From Pyrus communis (Eukaryota; Streptophyta; Magnoliopsida; Rosales; Rosaceae), in the NCBI RefSeq assembly GCF_963583255.1, contig NC_084811.1, positions 16,138,088-16,202,087 of the forward strand: DNA of 64,000 nucleotides, written 5' to 3'. Positions 1 through 11,261 of this stretch are shown one piece after another (position 1 is the first letter of the stretch; each line of letters starts with the position of its first letter). Both the position numbers and the translations under genes were made by a program. The notes below the pieces were generated by a model. It saw only the letters and a list, made by a program, of their open reading frames with translations. It was not told the origin of the DNA and made no database searches.

Positions 1-2335
1 ACACTCAAATTAAACCCTCGTTTGACAATTGTAGTAGAATGGATAAGTGAGGGATCGTTCTAGACCGGGGATTAGGAGGGCTTGCTAAAACCTTCTAAAT
101 TGACTTAAAAACATAAAAACTAAATTAAAATACTCTTAACAAGACTACTAGGACTCAGAATGGCTTTGAAAAACTCAAATTGTCTAAAACAATCAAATTG
201 ACTCAAATAGAAGCTAGAACTTGATTTAGACGAATTTGCAAGTGTTTATGACTCCAAAAGCTTAAAGATACAAAAATAAAACAAATACGAATGATTAAGA
301 CTTAACAAAATAGGGGGGGGAAATTGTGGTTAGACGATATTAAATTAAATGGACAGAATATAATTAAAGGCAAAATGTAAATATGAATGTGATAAAAATA
401 TGGATGATGGAATAGCCAAGGGGTTCTTCTCCACACATGTTACACTTGCAAAACAAAATTGATTCTCAGTTGGTCTTTCGATAAGTTGTGAAACTCAATG
501 CTCCAAGTTAATTAGATCCACTTAGATTAACTTTCAGATTTCCCTAAATTCGTTGGATTGAATGGAATACGCATTACAACCAAATTATTCTTAATCAAAG
601 TCCCTAACTATGGAATACGCATGATAGAGACATTCAACAAAGATCATTAAGTTCAACGGAAATCATAAACATCGACGAGGCATTCGTTACTATGGAATAC
701 GCATGAAACTTATGCCAAGAATTCATTTAACGCGATTGTTTATAAGCAACCTCCACTACTTGTGAATATAAGTTCATAGCGATTAGGTGAAATTCACTTA
801 TATTCTAGCGTCATATTTATGCATGAAAATTAAGCTTGCAATCTCAATGAACATACATAAATAAGTTATCAATCAAACAGTTAAACGAATTGAATCCACA
901 ACTTATGAAATTCCAACCAAACGTAATCAATTCAAATTGCAAATATAAACATAGTTTCGAATCACCCCCTAGCTAAAGGGGGTTTAGTTCCTCATAACTT
1001 TGAAATTAAAGAAACACCTAAACATTCCAACAACTCAAACGTCAATTGTATGAACGTTTAGGCACTCTTCTCTTTCCTTCTCATACGTACAAAACAAAGA
1101 GAATTAAATTTAAACTTTGAAATCAAAGAAACACCTAAACATTCCAACAACTCAAACTTGAATTGTATGAACGTTTAAGCACTCTTTTCTTCCTCGTTGT
1201 TGTAGCACAAGGTCTAAGGTGAGCTTTGGGGATTATGTGATGTGTTTTGGAGGGATGGGAAGTGGTTGGATAGTGGCTGCAATGAAGGAGAAAAAAACTG
1301 CACAGAAAATGGAAGGGGAATTGCGGCAATGGATGTGTATTTGTGTTGTGTGAAGTGTTGTGAATGGAAATATGAGATATGAATTGAATGAATGAATGCA
1401 AGGGTATTTATAGGAGTAGTGGAGGGAACATATGGTTGTTTGTTTAAGATGCAAGTGGCTAATTAATGATGGAAAAGTATGTGATTTAAAGGATGCAAAG
1501 TGAATGAATCATGAATCATTGTGGATGAAAGGTGGAAGTGCATGTGTTGATGACTAGGTTAGTGGGTGGAAATCTGAAAATGGCATATAGGAATGGGAGC
1601 TCACGGTTTGAATGTGTAAAGTGTGTGTGAATGCATGTGAAGATGCAATAAATAATGCATGTAGGGTTAGGAAATAATGAAGAAATGCATGTGAGATGTT
1701 TGGAAAGGAAATGGGAACCCATGGCAATGAAGTTGTTTTGTGTTGTGAATTATGATGAATGCATGTGAGTTAAAGAGGGAGAATGTGGTGAAATGATGAA
1801 GTAGGAAGGTGGAAATGCATGTGAGATGTTTGGAAAGGAATAAAGAATGAATGGTGGAAATGTGAGTGAATGATGTGCATGTGTGAGAATGCATGTGGAA
1901 TTAAGAGGAGTATGGAAGTGAAATAAATGAATGATATGTTAAGTGATAAGTGAATGATATGTGGTGAGTGATAAGTGAATGGTTTGATAAGTGATAAATG
2001 AATTAGTTTAAAGGGCTAGGGTTTAAGTACATAGAATGGGCCTAAAATAGGTTGGTTTGTATGGCATAATGTGTTTGATTGGGCTAGAGCCATTGTTTTG
2101 TGTCTTCAAGTGCATACAAGGCCTTCAAATTCGTCCATCCTCTTGGCTCCATGGATAAGCTATCCAATCCATGCCCAAAAATGCTCCAAATGGCCTCAAA
2201 ATGCACTTTCTTGCTCCCTAGGCCCTTAGAACCTGAAAACACACAAAAGAAGCATAAAGGACTAAAATAACGAGAGAAACATAACGTAAATGCACGAGAA
2301 CAAGCCATTTAAGTCGCATGAATATGCTCCTATCA
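1..2335 (-). repeat. LTR of Athila-type element E3 (E2 LTR family), left 18 bases outside the window
   Basis: This is a minus-strand LTR ending at 2335 in ATGCTCCTATCA, the reverse complement of the usual LTR start TGATAGGAGCAT. The window opens about 18 bases inside the LTR when compared with the complete copies at 13935 and 26229. It interrupts the gag of E0; the bases that follow (CCAAA, 2336-2340) are the probable right target duplication, but the left copy is off-window. A TATAAATA box lies on the minus strand near 1405-1412. Whether this is a solo LTR or the 5' LTR of a complete minus-strand element cannot be decided here. The ORFs seen inside it are low-complexity and are not considered genes. 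Confidence 0.88.
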
Positions 2336-2338
2336 CCA

Positions 2339-5300
2339 AACCCTAAGGGAGGCTTCGAAAGTGCAAAGGCCATACTTTTGAGAAGTGGAAAATAAGTCGG
2401 GGCAGGTCCTACACCATCACCATCAAGCCCCGAAGAGGATGAAAAACGAAGAATTGAAAAGGAGGAATCAAGACAACCCACGACAAAGGTGGAAACACCT
2501 TTGCCGCAAGCTTGTGTTGACCCAAAAGTGTCCAATTCGGCCAATAAAGGTAAAAATGTGTCAAATTCAGTTCCTACTAATGTTGTTCCTTCGAATGTGC
2601 CTTTTCCTAGTAGGTTCATGCAAACGAAGAAAGAAGAAGCCGAGATGGACATCCTTGAGACATTCCGGAAAGTTCAAGTAAACATACCCCTTTTGGACGC
2701 AATCAAGCAAGTCCCGAGGTACGCCAAGTTTCTCAAGGAGCTTTGCACCACAAGGAAGAGAATGGCAACCAAAGAAGTAGTAAAGGTAGGTGAAAATGTC
2801 TCCGCCATCTTGCAACGCAAACTACCCCCCAAATGCAAAGATCCGGGTAGTTTTACCATTCCTTGTGTCATTGGAAACACTAAATTTGAATTTGCCATGC
2901 TAGACCTAGGTGCTTCTATAAATGTTATGACATATTCAATTTATGCATCTATGAACCTAGGAGCATTAAAAAATGATGGTGTAATCATCCAATTGGCCGA
3001 TAGATCTAATGCCTATCCAAAGGGAGTTTTGGAAGATGTGCTTGTGCAGGTTAATTATTTAATTTTTCCGGCGGACTTCTATGTGCTAGAGATGGATGAA
3101 TCTGACCATGCCCCTACGTTGCCAATCCTACTTGGCCGGCCATTCATGAAGACGGCTCGGACAAAGATTGATGTGTTTAATGGAACGTTGTCCATGGAAT
3201 TTGATGGGGAAGTTGTTAATTTTAGTCTTTTTGATTCCATTAAGTATCCTAGTGAGGATCATTCATGTTTTTCCATTGATGTAATTGACTCTTTGGCGCA
3301 GGGATATTTTGAAGATTTGAACGCCGATGCACTAGAAAATGTCATTACATGAAGCATGGAAGTCAAAACCAAAGGAGGAGAACCCTTGCTAGGCCACGGC
3401 ACACACACACCATTGCTTGCCGTGCCTTTTAGTGAGGAATGCTTGGAGATGGTTGCTGCCTTTGAGTCATTGCCTAAGCACGAGGGTAAGTTTTCTAAAT
3501 TTGAGTCAATTCCCATTTCGACTAATAAGTTGCTTCCATCCATAGTTCATGCACCTACCCTTGATCTCAAACCACTACCGGGCCATTTGAAGTACATTTT
3601 CTTGGGGGAATAGGAGACATTACCGGCCATTATTTCTTCATCACTCACGGCACAAGAAGAAGGGAAACTAGTGCGTGTTTTGAAGGAGTTCAAATCTGCC
3701 CTAGGGTGGACCTTGGCCGATATAAAAGGTATTAGTCCCGCCACATGTATGCATCACATATTTCTTGAGGAGGGGGCTAAACCAACTAGAGAGGCTCAAC
3801 GCCGTCTTAACCCTCCGATGATGGAAGTTGTGAAAAAGGAGATAATCAAGCTTTTAGATTGTGGAGTCATTTATCCAATCTCGGATAGTAAGTGGATTTC
3901 ACCTATCCAATGTGTGCCGAAGAAATCTGGAGTGACGGTTGTGGAGAATGCGGAGAATGAGCGGGTGCCCACTCGAATCCAAACCGGTTGGCGCATATGC
4001 ACTGATTATAGGAAGATAAACGCCACCACGAGGAAGGACCACTTCCCATTGCCGTTCCTAGATCAAATGTTGGAAAGGTTAGCGGGTCATTCATTTTATT
4101 GTTTTCTTGATGGATATTCTGGTTATAATCAAATTGTTATTGCCCCGGATGATCAAGAAAAGGCTACTTTTACATGCCCCTTTGGTACATTTGCTTATCG
4201 TCGTATGCCATTTGGTTTATGTAATGCACCTGCCACATTTCAAAGATGCATGATGAGCATATTTTCAGATTATGTTGAGAAAATTATTGAGGTTTTTATG
4301 GATGATTTCAGTGTTTTTGGTAATTCATTTGATGGTTGTTTGAATAATCTTAGTGTGATTTTGAACCGTTGTGTTGAAACAAACCTTGTGTTAAATTGGG
4401 AGAAATGTCACTTCATGGTTAAACAAGGTATTGTTCTAGGACATATTATTTCTGAAAAAGGCATTGAAGTAGATAAATCTAAGGTAGACCTTGTTCGTCA
4501 CTTACCCTCTCCAACTTCGGTTAGAGAGGTTCGTTCGTTTCTTGGTCATGCAGGTTTTTATAGGCGGTTCATAAAGGATTTCTCCAAGATTGCGCAGCCA
4601 CTATGTCGATTGCTTCAAAAAGAGGTGGCTTTTGAGTTTGATGATGCATGCTCCACGACATTCAAGCACCTCAAGGAGGCTCTCACTTCGGCTCCCATTA
4701 TCACACCTCCAGATTGGAGCCTTCCATTCGAGTTGATGTGCGATGCTTTGGACTATGCAATTGGTGCTGTTTTGGGGCAGCGAAAGAACAAACAACCTCA
4801 TGTTATTTATTATGCATCTAGAACACTAAATGATGCTCAATTAAATTACTCAACCACTGAAAAAGAATTACTTGCTGTAGTATTTGCATTAGATAAGTTT
4901 CGGTCATACTTACTTGGTACTAAAGTTATTATTTTTACTGATCATGCAGCTCTCAAGTATTTGCTCACGAAAAAGGAGGCCAAGCCTAAACTAATTCGAT
5001 GGCTATTGCTTTTACAAGAGTTTGACATTGAGATTCGGGATAAGAAGGGCGTGGAGAACGTGGTGGCTGACCACCTAAGTCGAATGGTGCATGAGGAAGC
5101 ATTGCCAATTTCTGAAACCTTCCCCGATGAACAATTAATGTCTATCCAGGTAAGTGAGCCTTGGTATGCAGATTTGGTGAACTTTTTGGTGTCTAAACAT
5201 ATCCCTTGCACACTTAATAGGAATCAACGTGATAAGCTTAAAAAGGATGCTAGGTTTTATGTTTGGGATGACCCCTACCTCTGGAAATTTTGTCCCGATC

Positions 5301-6460
5301 AGATTGTACGACGTTGTGTGAATGAATCTGAGTTTCAATCTATTTTAACATTTTGTCATTCATATGCATGTGGGGGACATTTTGGCACCCAACGCACGGC
5401 CCTTAAAGTCTTAGAATGTGGGTTTTATTGGCCAACCATTTTTAGCGATGCTAGGACATTTTGCCTTACATGTGATCGTTGTCAACGAATGGGTAATATA
5501 AGTGTTAAGGATCAAATGCCACAAAACCCTATACTTTCTGTTGAAATATTTGATGTGTGGGGAATTGATTTTATGGGTCCTTTTCTTTCATCACATGGTT
5601 TTCTCTATATCTTGTTGGCGGTGGATTATGTTTCCAAATGGGTGGAAGCAAAAGCCACCCGTACTAACGATTCCAAAGTGGTTGCAGATTTTGTGAAGTC
5701 TAACATTTTTGCTAGGTTTGGAATGCCTCGAGTTCTTATAAGTGATGGAGGTTCACATTTTTGTAATCGCACAATCGAGGTACTGCTCAAGAAGTACAAC
5801 GTTACACATAGGGTTTCGACACCCTATCATCCTCAAACAAGCAGGCAAGCCGAGGTGTCGAATCGGGAGGTAAAACAGATTCTTGAGAAGACGGTTGGGC
5901 CAACAAGAAAGGATTGGAGCGTGAGGTTAGAGGATGCATTGTGGGCTTATAGGACCGCCTACAAAACACCCATAGGAATGTCTCCCTTTCGGCTTGTGTA
6001 TGGCAAACCATGTCACTTACCTGTGGAGTTGGAGCACAAGGCTCATTGGGCCGTGAGGAAGTTCAACATGGATGTAGATGAGGCGGGAATTCATCGTAAG
6101 CTTCAATTGAATGAACTTGAGGAAATACAGAATGAAGCTTACGAGAATGCTCGACTCTACAAGGAAAAGACAAAGGCCTTTCATGACAAGATGATTCGCA
6201 CCAAGTCCTTCTCTGTTGGACAAAAAGTGTTGTTGTTTAATTCTCGTCTTCGTCTATTTCCGGGTAAGTTATGTTCACGTTGGATTGGACCCTTTGTTAT
6301 TACTAATGTTTTTCCTCATGGTGCAGTCCAAGTTCGTAGTTTCAAAACAGGTTAAGAGTTCAAGGTGAATGGGCATCAATCGAAGCCTTACTACGAGAGC
6401 TTTGCAGAACATGATGTGGAGGAGACCACCCACTATGTCATGGGTTCCCATGAAGGTTGA
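2339..6460 (+). pseudogene. gag-pol polyprotein of E0, C-terminal gag through integrase, with four nonsense codons
   Basis: One frame runs from the gag 'NPKGGF' segment to the end of pol. Seen in order: the retropepsin DLGAS motif near 2910, the RT segment with [11 protein letters not shown] and CFLDGYSGY near 4100 and the FMDD catalytic box near 4300, then RNase H (TDHAALKYL near 4940), the integrase HHCC region near 5360-5490, and the DDE core with a WGIDFMG aspartate near 5565 and SDGGSHF near 5740. In-frame stops lie at 2393-2395 (TAA), 3350-3352 (TGA), 3611-3613 (TAG) and 6353-6355 (TAA), with the final stop at 6458-6460. The intact homologues E1 and E2 read through all four positions. 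I see no frameshift. The N-terminal part is cut off by the E3 LTR. The protein would have supplied capsid, protease, RT/RNase H and integrase for element replication. Confidence 0.92.
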
Positions 6461-8344
6461 TCAATGTGGCATCGTCCGGCTGCAAGACGTAAAAGAAAGC
6501 GCTACTTGGGAGGCAACCCATGCAATCAACAAAGGAAAAACTTGGGAATCGCTCCACACTCAGATTTGCGTCCCTAAACCCTTTCCTTTGTTGCTTACTT
6601 TATGTTATGTGTAATGTGTTCAATTGTGTCTAAAACATTGAGGACAATGTTTAGTTTAAGTGTGGGGGGGGGGTAACATTCTGTTTTGAGATATTTTTGC
6701 ATGAAATTCGTTGGGTATTACCACCTAACATGTCTAAACTTGTTTCCCACTGTTTTTAAGTGTTTTTAAGCTATTTTAGAGTGTTTTAGAGTGTGTTGAC
6801 TTAAAAATCCGAAAATACCATAAAAATTTGAAAAATTGTTTTGAAAAACCCAAAAAGAGTTGTTTTTGTGTGTTTGTTTGTGTCGTAGGTCACCTTCCAA
6901 CACAATGATGAGGATTTGGTTTTTAATTGCATGATGGTTAAAGAAAGTTACAAACTTGGATGGACGTTTGATATACTCGTTGGTTTATGCTTGTTTATAG
7001 TTATAGTTTACGAATTCACATGTAATCACAAAAAAAAAAAAAAATTAGTTTTTGTAACATGCTTGAAGGAAGGAACTTAACAAACGCTACATCCCTGTGA
7101 GACTTGAGCCTAAACGTTATTTGGAGAGTTAAAATCTGTGCATTATTGTTTTCTAAAATCGTTGCATGATCTCATTATTCTTTACTTGGTTACTACTTAG
7201 AAGGCGTTTCATCACTTAGTTCCAAATGCTAGAACTCATGCCCATTTCATTCAAAGCATGTTATTGAATTGCATACCACATATTCAAGATGAAGTTGTGT
7301 AGTGACCACCATCAAAGCCAAATAGCTGTGTGCCCTTCGCTCATTTTGTGTTTAAGTTTAACCCCATCGAGCCGTGTTAGCCCATGTTCTTTGTTAACCC
7401 ACATCATCCTCACCTAGCCTAGATTAAGACCATCCTTACCCTTGTTCTTGAAGCATAGTAAGCATGAATGAATTCCCTTTGATCAATGTGTTGCAGAAAA
7501 TAAGTGTGGGGGAAAGAGTATTTATGTGAGTTGATGTGCCATAGGCACGGCTAGAAAAAAAAAAAAAAAAAAAAGTTGAAAATAGTTGAAAAGTATTGGT
7601 TGTTGAAGTAAGGGCCCAAAACAATGAATTAGGCCCTAAAAGTTGTTTGAATCTCTCCTATTTGTCTAAAAGTTGATTTCTGCATCCTAAGGGAATTCTA
7701 AGTCTCAAATTCATTACTTTGCTTGCTATTGCTTAAAGAACTTTTGTTTATCCCTATCTTTCCTTGTTAGCCAACACCCCAAGCCCCGTTACAACCCTTG
7801 ACTTCTATCTTGAGTGTTGTGCATTTCAATTGTGGAGTTTGAATTTGGTATGAGTATATGGTGTCACTGGTTCTCGCATCTAAGTAGTAGCATTCCATTC
7901 ATGAGATCATATCTAAACACGTTTAATTACTCCAGAAATTGCTTTCTTTGTTATAACGTATGTGAGTATTAGTCTTTCATGTTTACATCAATCTTCTCAC
8001 ATATAACTAGTGTAGGGTGTGTAGTCAGAAAATCTGAGTGAAAATTGAGTGCATAACTAGTGAGGAATTGAGGGAGTTCTCTAAGGCATGTTACTACATT
8101 CAAAATGTGTTTTCATTGATTAAATGCGAACTAGTGAATGGTGACTATGATTAAGTATGTGCTTGAGGGGAAGGAAGACTAAAAGCTATGTGAGTAATGA
8201 TCTTTGACATGTCATGTTTCATTGGAAATCCCTGAGGCAAACGTTGGAAGGTTTAGGTTATGTTTTGTTTGTTTTGTTTCGTTTTGTTTAGTTTAGTTGT
8301 TTTGTTTTGCTCGAGGACTAGCAAAAGTTAAGTGTGGGGGAATT
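6461..8344 (+). other. Post-pol region of E0, no ORF, with conserved motif and polypurine tracts
   Basis: No env-like ORF is visible. A motif shared with E1, E2 and E9 lies at 6473-6522 (GTCCGGCTG, then AAGACGT, then TTGGGAGGCAACCCATG). Three polypurine tracts of the form AAGTGTGGGGG occur at about 6658-6673, 7496-7518 and 8330-8344; the last abuts the 3' LTR and is the expected plus-strand primer site. An A-run lies near 7555-7574. The rest is AT-rich and unassigned. Confidence 0.8.
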
Positions 8345-9173
8345 TGATAGGAGCATATTCATGCGACTTAATTAGCTTGTTCTCGTGCATTTATGTTGTG
8401 TTTATTTAGTTATTTTAGTGTTTAAGGCCACTTTTGTGTATTTTCAGATTATAAGGCCAAAGTGTGCAAGAAGATGCAAATTGGAGTATTTTGGAGCGAA
8501 AGAGGAATGAATGAGTTGAAGACTTGAAGAAATGACGAATTCCTACTCCAACGATGAATTCCTACCAAAATGAGGAATCCTACTCAAACAAGGTTTCCTA
8601 CTTAAAGAAGGAAAGTTAACCCTAGGTTTCCCGTTTTGGTAACCTTTCCTAAACTTAAACGTCCGTATTTTCTAGCCACTTTGAAGGCCTTGTATGCACT
8701 TTAGGACACAAAACGATGGCCCTAGCCCACTTTAAAGCCCAAGTCGTGCCTTTGCACTTTCTTTTCCTTCCCTTGCCGTGCAAGGGGGGGGGCATTTGTG
8801 TCCAATATCATTCACTTAAACCCTAACCCTAATCACCCTAATTACATATCAGCCGTACCTTTTATTTTTAATCCTAGCTTCTTGTCCATTGATTGATTCT
8901 TTTCATTAGCCGCACCCTAGGGAGGTTTTTTTTAGTGGATTCTTTTCAGCCATACACATCTAAGCTGCATCTCTCATCCATCATCCAAACCCTAAGCCTT
9001 CTAATTACAATCTCAGCCGTACCCTTTTAGTTGGACCCTAGCCGACCTAATTCATTGCATGCATTCATATTTTTAAACCATTTAGCCACATATTGACAAA
9101 AAAAAGCTCTCAGCCGCAATTTTTGATCCCATTCATCATTCACCCTAAATTATTCTTCTAAGCCGTGGCCCCC
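8345..9173 (+). repeat. 3' LTR of E0, left part
   Basis: It starts TGATAGGAGCATATTCATGCG directly after the polypurine tract and stops at the E1 insertion. It continues at 35322 after E1 and one copy of CCCCC. The rejoined length is about 2.2 kb. It is in the same LTR family as E7. Confidence 0.9.
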
Positions 9174-11137
9174 TGATAGGAGCATATTTAGGCGACTTAC
9201 TTAGCTTGTTTTCATGCATTTATATTGTTAATTCATAGTTGTTTTAGTAGTTTAAGCCATTTTCGTGTGTTTTTAGGTTCATATGGCTAAGGAAGCAAAA
9301 AGATGCATTTTGGAGCATTTTGGAGCAAAATTGGACTTGGAATGGATAGCTTATGTTTGGAGCAAAAGGAATGGACCAAATTGAAGGATTCCTAATCCAT
9401 TGCAGCCACATGCACCCATAATCATTCACACCTTGCAGCCACATACATTCACTCTTCATAAATCAGCCACATGCACATTCAATCATTCACACCACAACCT
9501 TGCACATGCTTTCCCATTTCATTATTCATTCACTTTGCACCACCAATTCAGCCACATGCACTTATTCCTTCATTATTTCACCCACATGCTCTCCCATTTC
9601 AGATTGCATTCACCCTTTAATCCATTGCAGCCACATGCACTCCCATTTTCTCCCAAAACATTGCACATGCATTTTCAGCTTTCCACCAAGTTCCTAGCTG
9701 TCATATTCCCTCTTCTTCACCTATAAATAAGCATCCATTGCAGCCACAATTCACACACACTTCCATATTCAGAAAATCATCTCTCATACACATTCATTCA
9801 CGCCAGAAATTCATTCCCTCTCTCTAACACTGCCATACTTCACCATTCTTCATATTTTCTGCCCAAAAACACTCCTTGCCTTCCCCTACATCCATCCCTA
9901 CCCTAAACACATCATTCTACATCATCCATAACCCCCAAAACTCACCAAAACCCCTTGTGTTGCAGCAACTAGAGGAGAAGAGGCCTAAACGTTCATACAA
10001 TTCAAGATTGAGTTGTTGGGATTTTTAGGTGTTCTTCGTTCTTGTTTTCAATGTTTATTTTGTTATTACTCTCTAAGTTTGTTGTAATCATGAGTGGCTA
10101 AACCCCTAATTAGTTAGGGGAAAGTTTGAAGCCATGGACATATGTTGGTTATGATTTGATTTACTCCAGTTATGAATTCATGAACTTTAGATGTGGTTTA
10201 CTTTTCTGTTTTGATTAAGAACTTGTTTATGTATGTGGGTTGAGGGTCGACACTTAATTTACATGCCTAAACTTGATGCTAGGATATAAGGGAATTTCAC
10301 CTAATCGTTATGAACTTATATTCATGAGTAGTAAAAATCGCTAGTCACGATTGTGTTTAGTAACCCTAGGCTGAATTAACATGCGTATTCCATAGTTATG
10401 AATGCCTAGTCGATGTTTATGATTTCCGTTGAACTTAATGATCCTTGTTGAATGTCTCTATCATGCGTATTCCATAGTTAGGGACTTTGATTAGGAATAA
10501 TTTGGTTGTAATGCGTATTCCATTCAATCCAATGAATCTAGGGAAATCTGAAAGTTAATTTAAGCGGACCTAATTAACTTGGAGCATTGTCATTCATCGT
10601 TTGTTGAAGTCATAACTGGGAATCAAATTATATGCATATGTTCATGTGTGGATAAGGAACCCTCTAACTAGTTTCTCATCATTCTATTTCATCAATTTCG
10701 TTTTTACAATCTGCCCTTAATTAGAATCTGTGCATTTAATTTAATTTTGTCAAAACCTTAATCCCCCTTTACTTTAGTGTCCAACTTAGTTAGAAAGTGT
10801 CTTAGTTTGTGTTTATAAGTGTTTTGATTCAATTTGTTACACAAATTCGTCCAAATTCACCAAAGTGTTCAAAACTGCCCAGAAAGTGTTTTTAAGGCAG
10901 TTTTGAGTGTTTTGGGTGATGTTTGAGTCTTTTAGTTTGTTTGAGTATTTTAAATTTTAGGTTTGCATTCATTAAGTCTAGTTTAGTGTTCTAAATATTG
11001 TTTTTACGTTTTTGAGTCAATTTCACATTGGTTAGCATCCCTAGTTAATCCCCGGTCTAGAACGATCCCTATTTGCTCATATACTACAATTGTCATCCAT
11101 AGGGTTTAATTTGTGTGTCAAGTTAATTTTCATATCA
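9174..11137 (+). repeat. 5' LTR of E1
   Basis: It starts TGATAGGAGCATATTTAGG and ends CATATCA. It is followed after five bases by the primer site. Repeated GCCACATGCA-type words fill 9400-9660 and are part of the LTR, not coding. The same sequence recurs at 33353-35316. Confidence 0.95.
9722..9729 (+). promoter_or_regulatory. Probable TATA box of the E1 5' LTR
   Basis: TATAAATA lies in a C/A-rich stretch about 550 bases into the LTR. The same word recurs at 33901-33908 in the 3' LTR and at equivalent positions in other LTRs here. This is the likely RNA polymerase II core promoter of the element; the transcription start is not defined by sequence. Confidence 0.6.
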
Positions 11138-11142
11138 AATTT

Positions 11143-11160
11143 TGGCGCCGTTGCCGGGGA
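11143..11160 (+). other. Primer-binding site of E1, tRNA-Asp type
   Basis: TGGCGCCGTTGCCGGGGA is complementary to the 3' end of plant tRNA-Asp including CCA, the primer usual in Athila elements. It lies five bases after the 5' LTR. Confidence 0.93.
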
Positions 11161-11261
11161 TTAGCAAAATTGCTAATCCCTTGTGTTTTTGCCGTATGTT
11201 TTTAGTGTAATTTACCTAGTTTTCTTATTTTGTTTTGTTTTCTTGGTTTAGGTACTAGTGC

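Noticed and set aside
1135..2308. Several 60-90 residue ORFs rich in H, S, F and T, repeated at 15164-16242 and 27458-28536
   Set aside because: They lie inside LTRs, recur only because the LTR recurs, and consist of low-complexity CATGCA-type DNA. They have no domain or start context.
2385..2681. Separate small gene at 2385-2681
   Set aside because: It is another frame of the E0 gag-pol, which is shown by homology to E1 and E2 to use the frame of 2339.
9400..9726. 108-residue ORF MQPHAPIIIHT..., repeated at 33579
   Set aside because: It is LTR sequence of E1 present in both LTRs, built of repeated GCCACATGCA words; not a gene.
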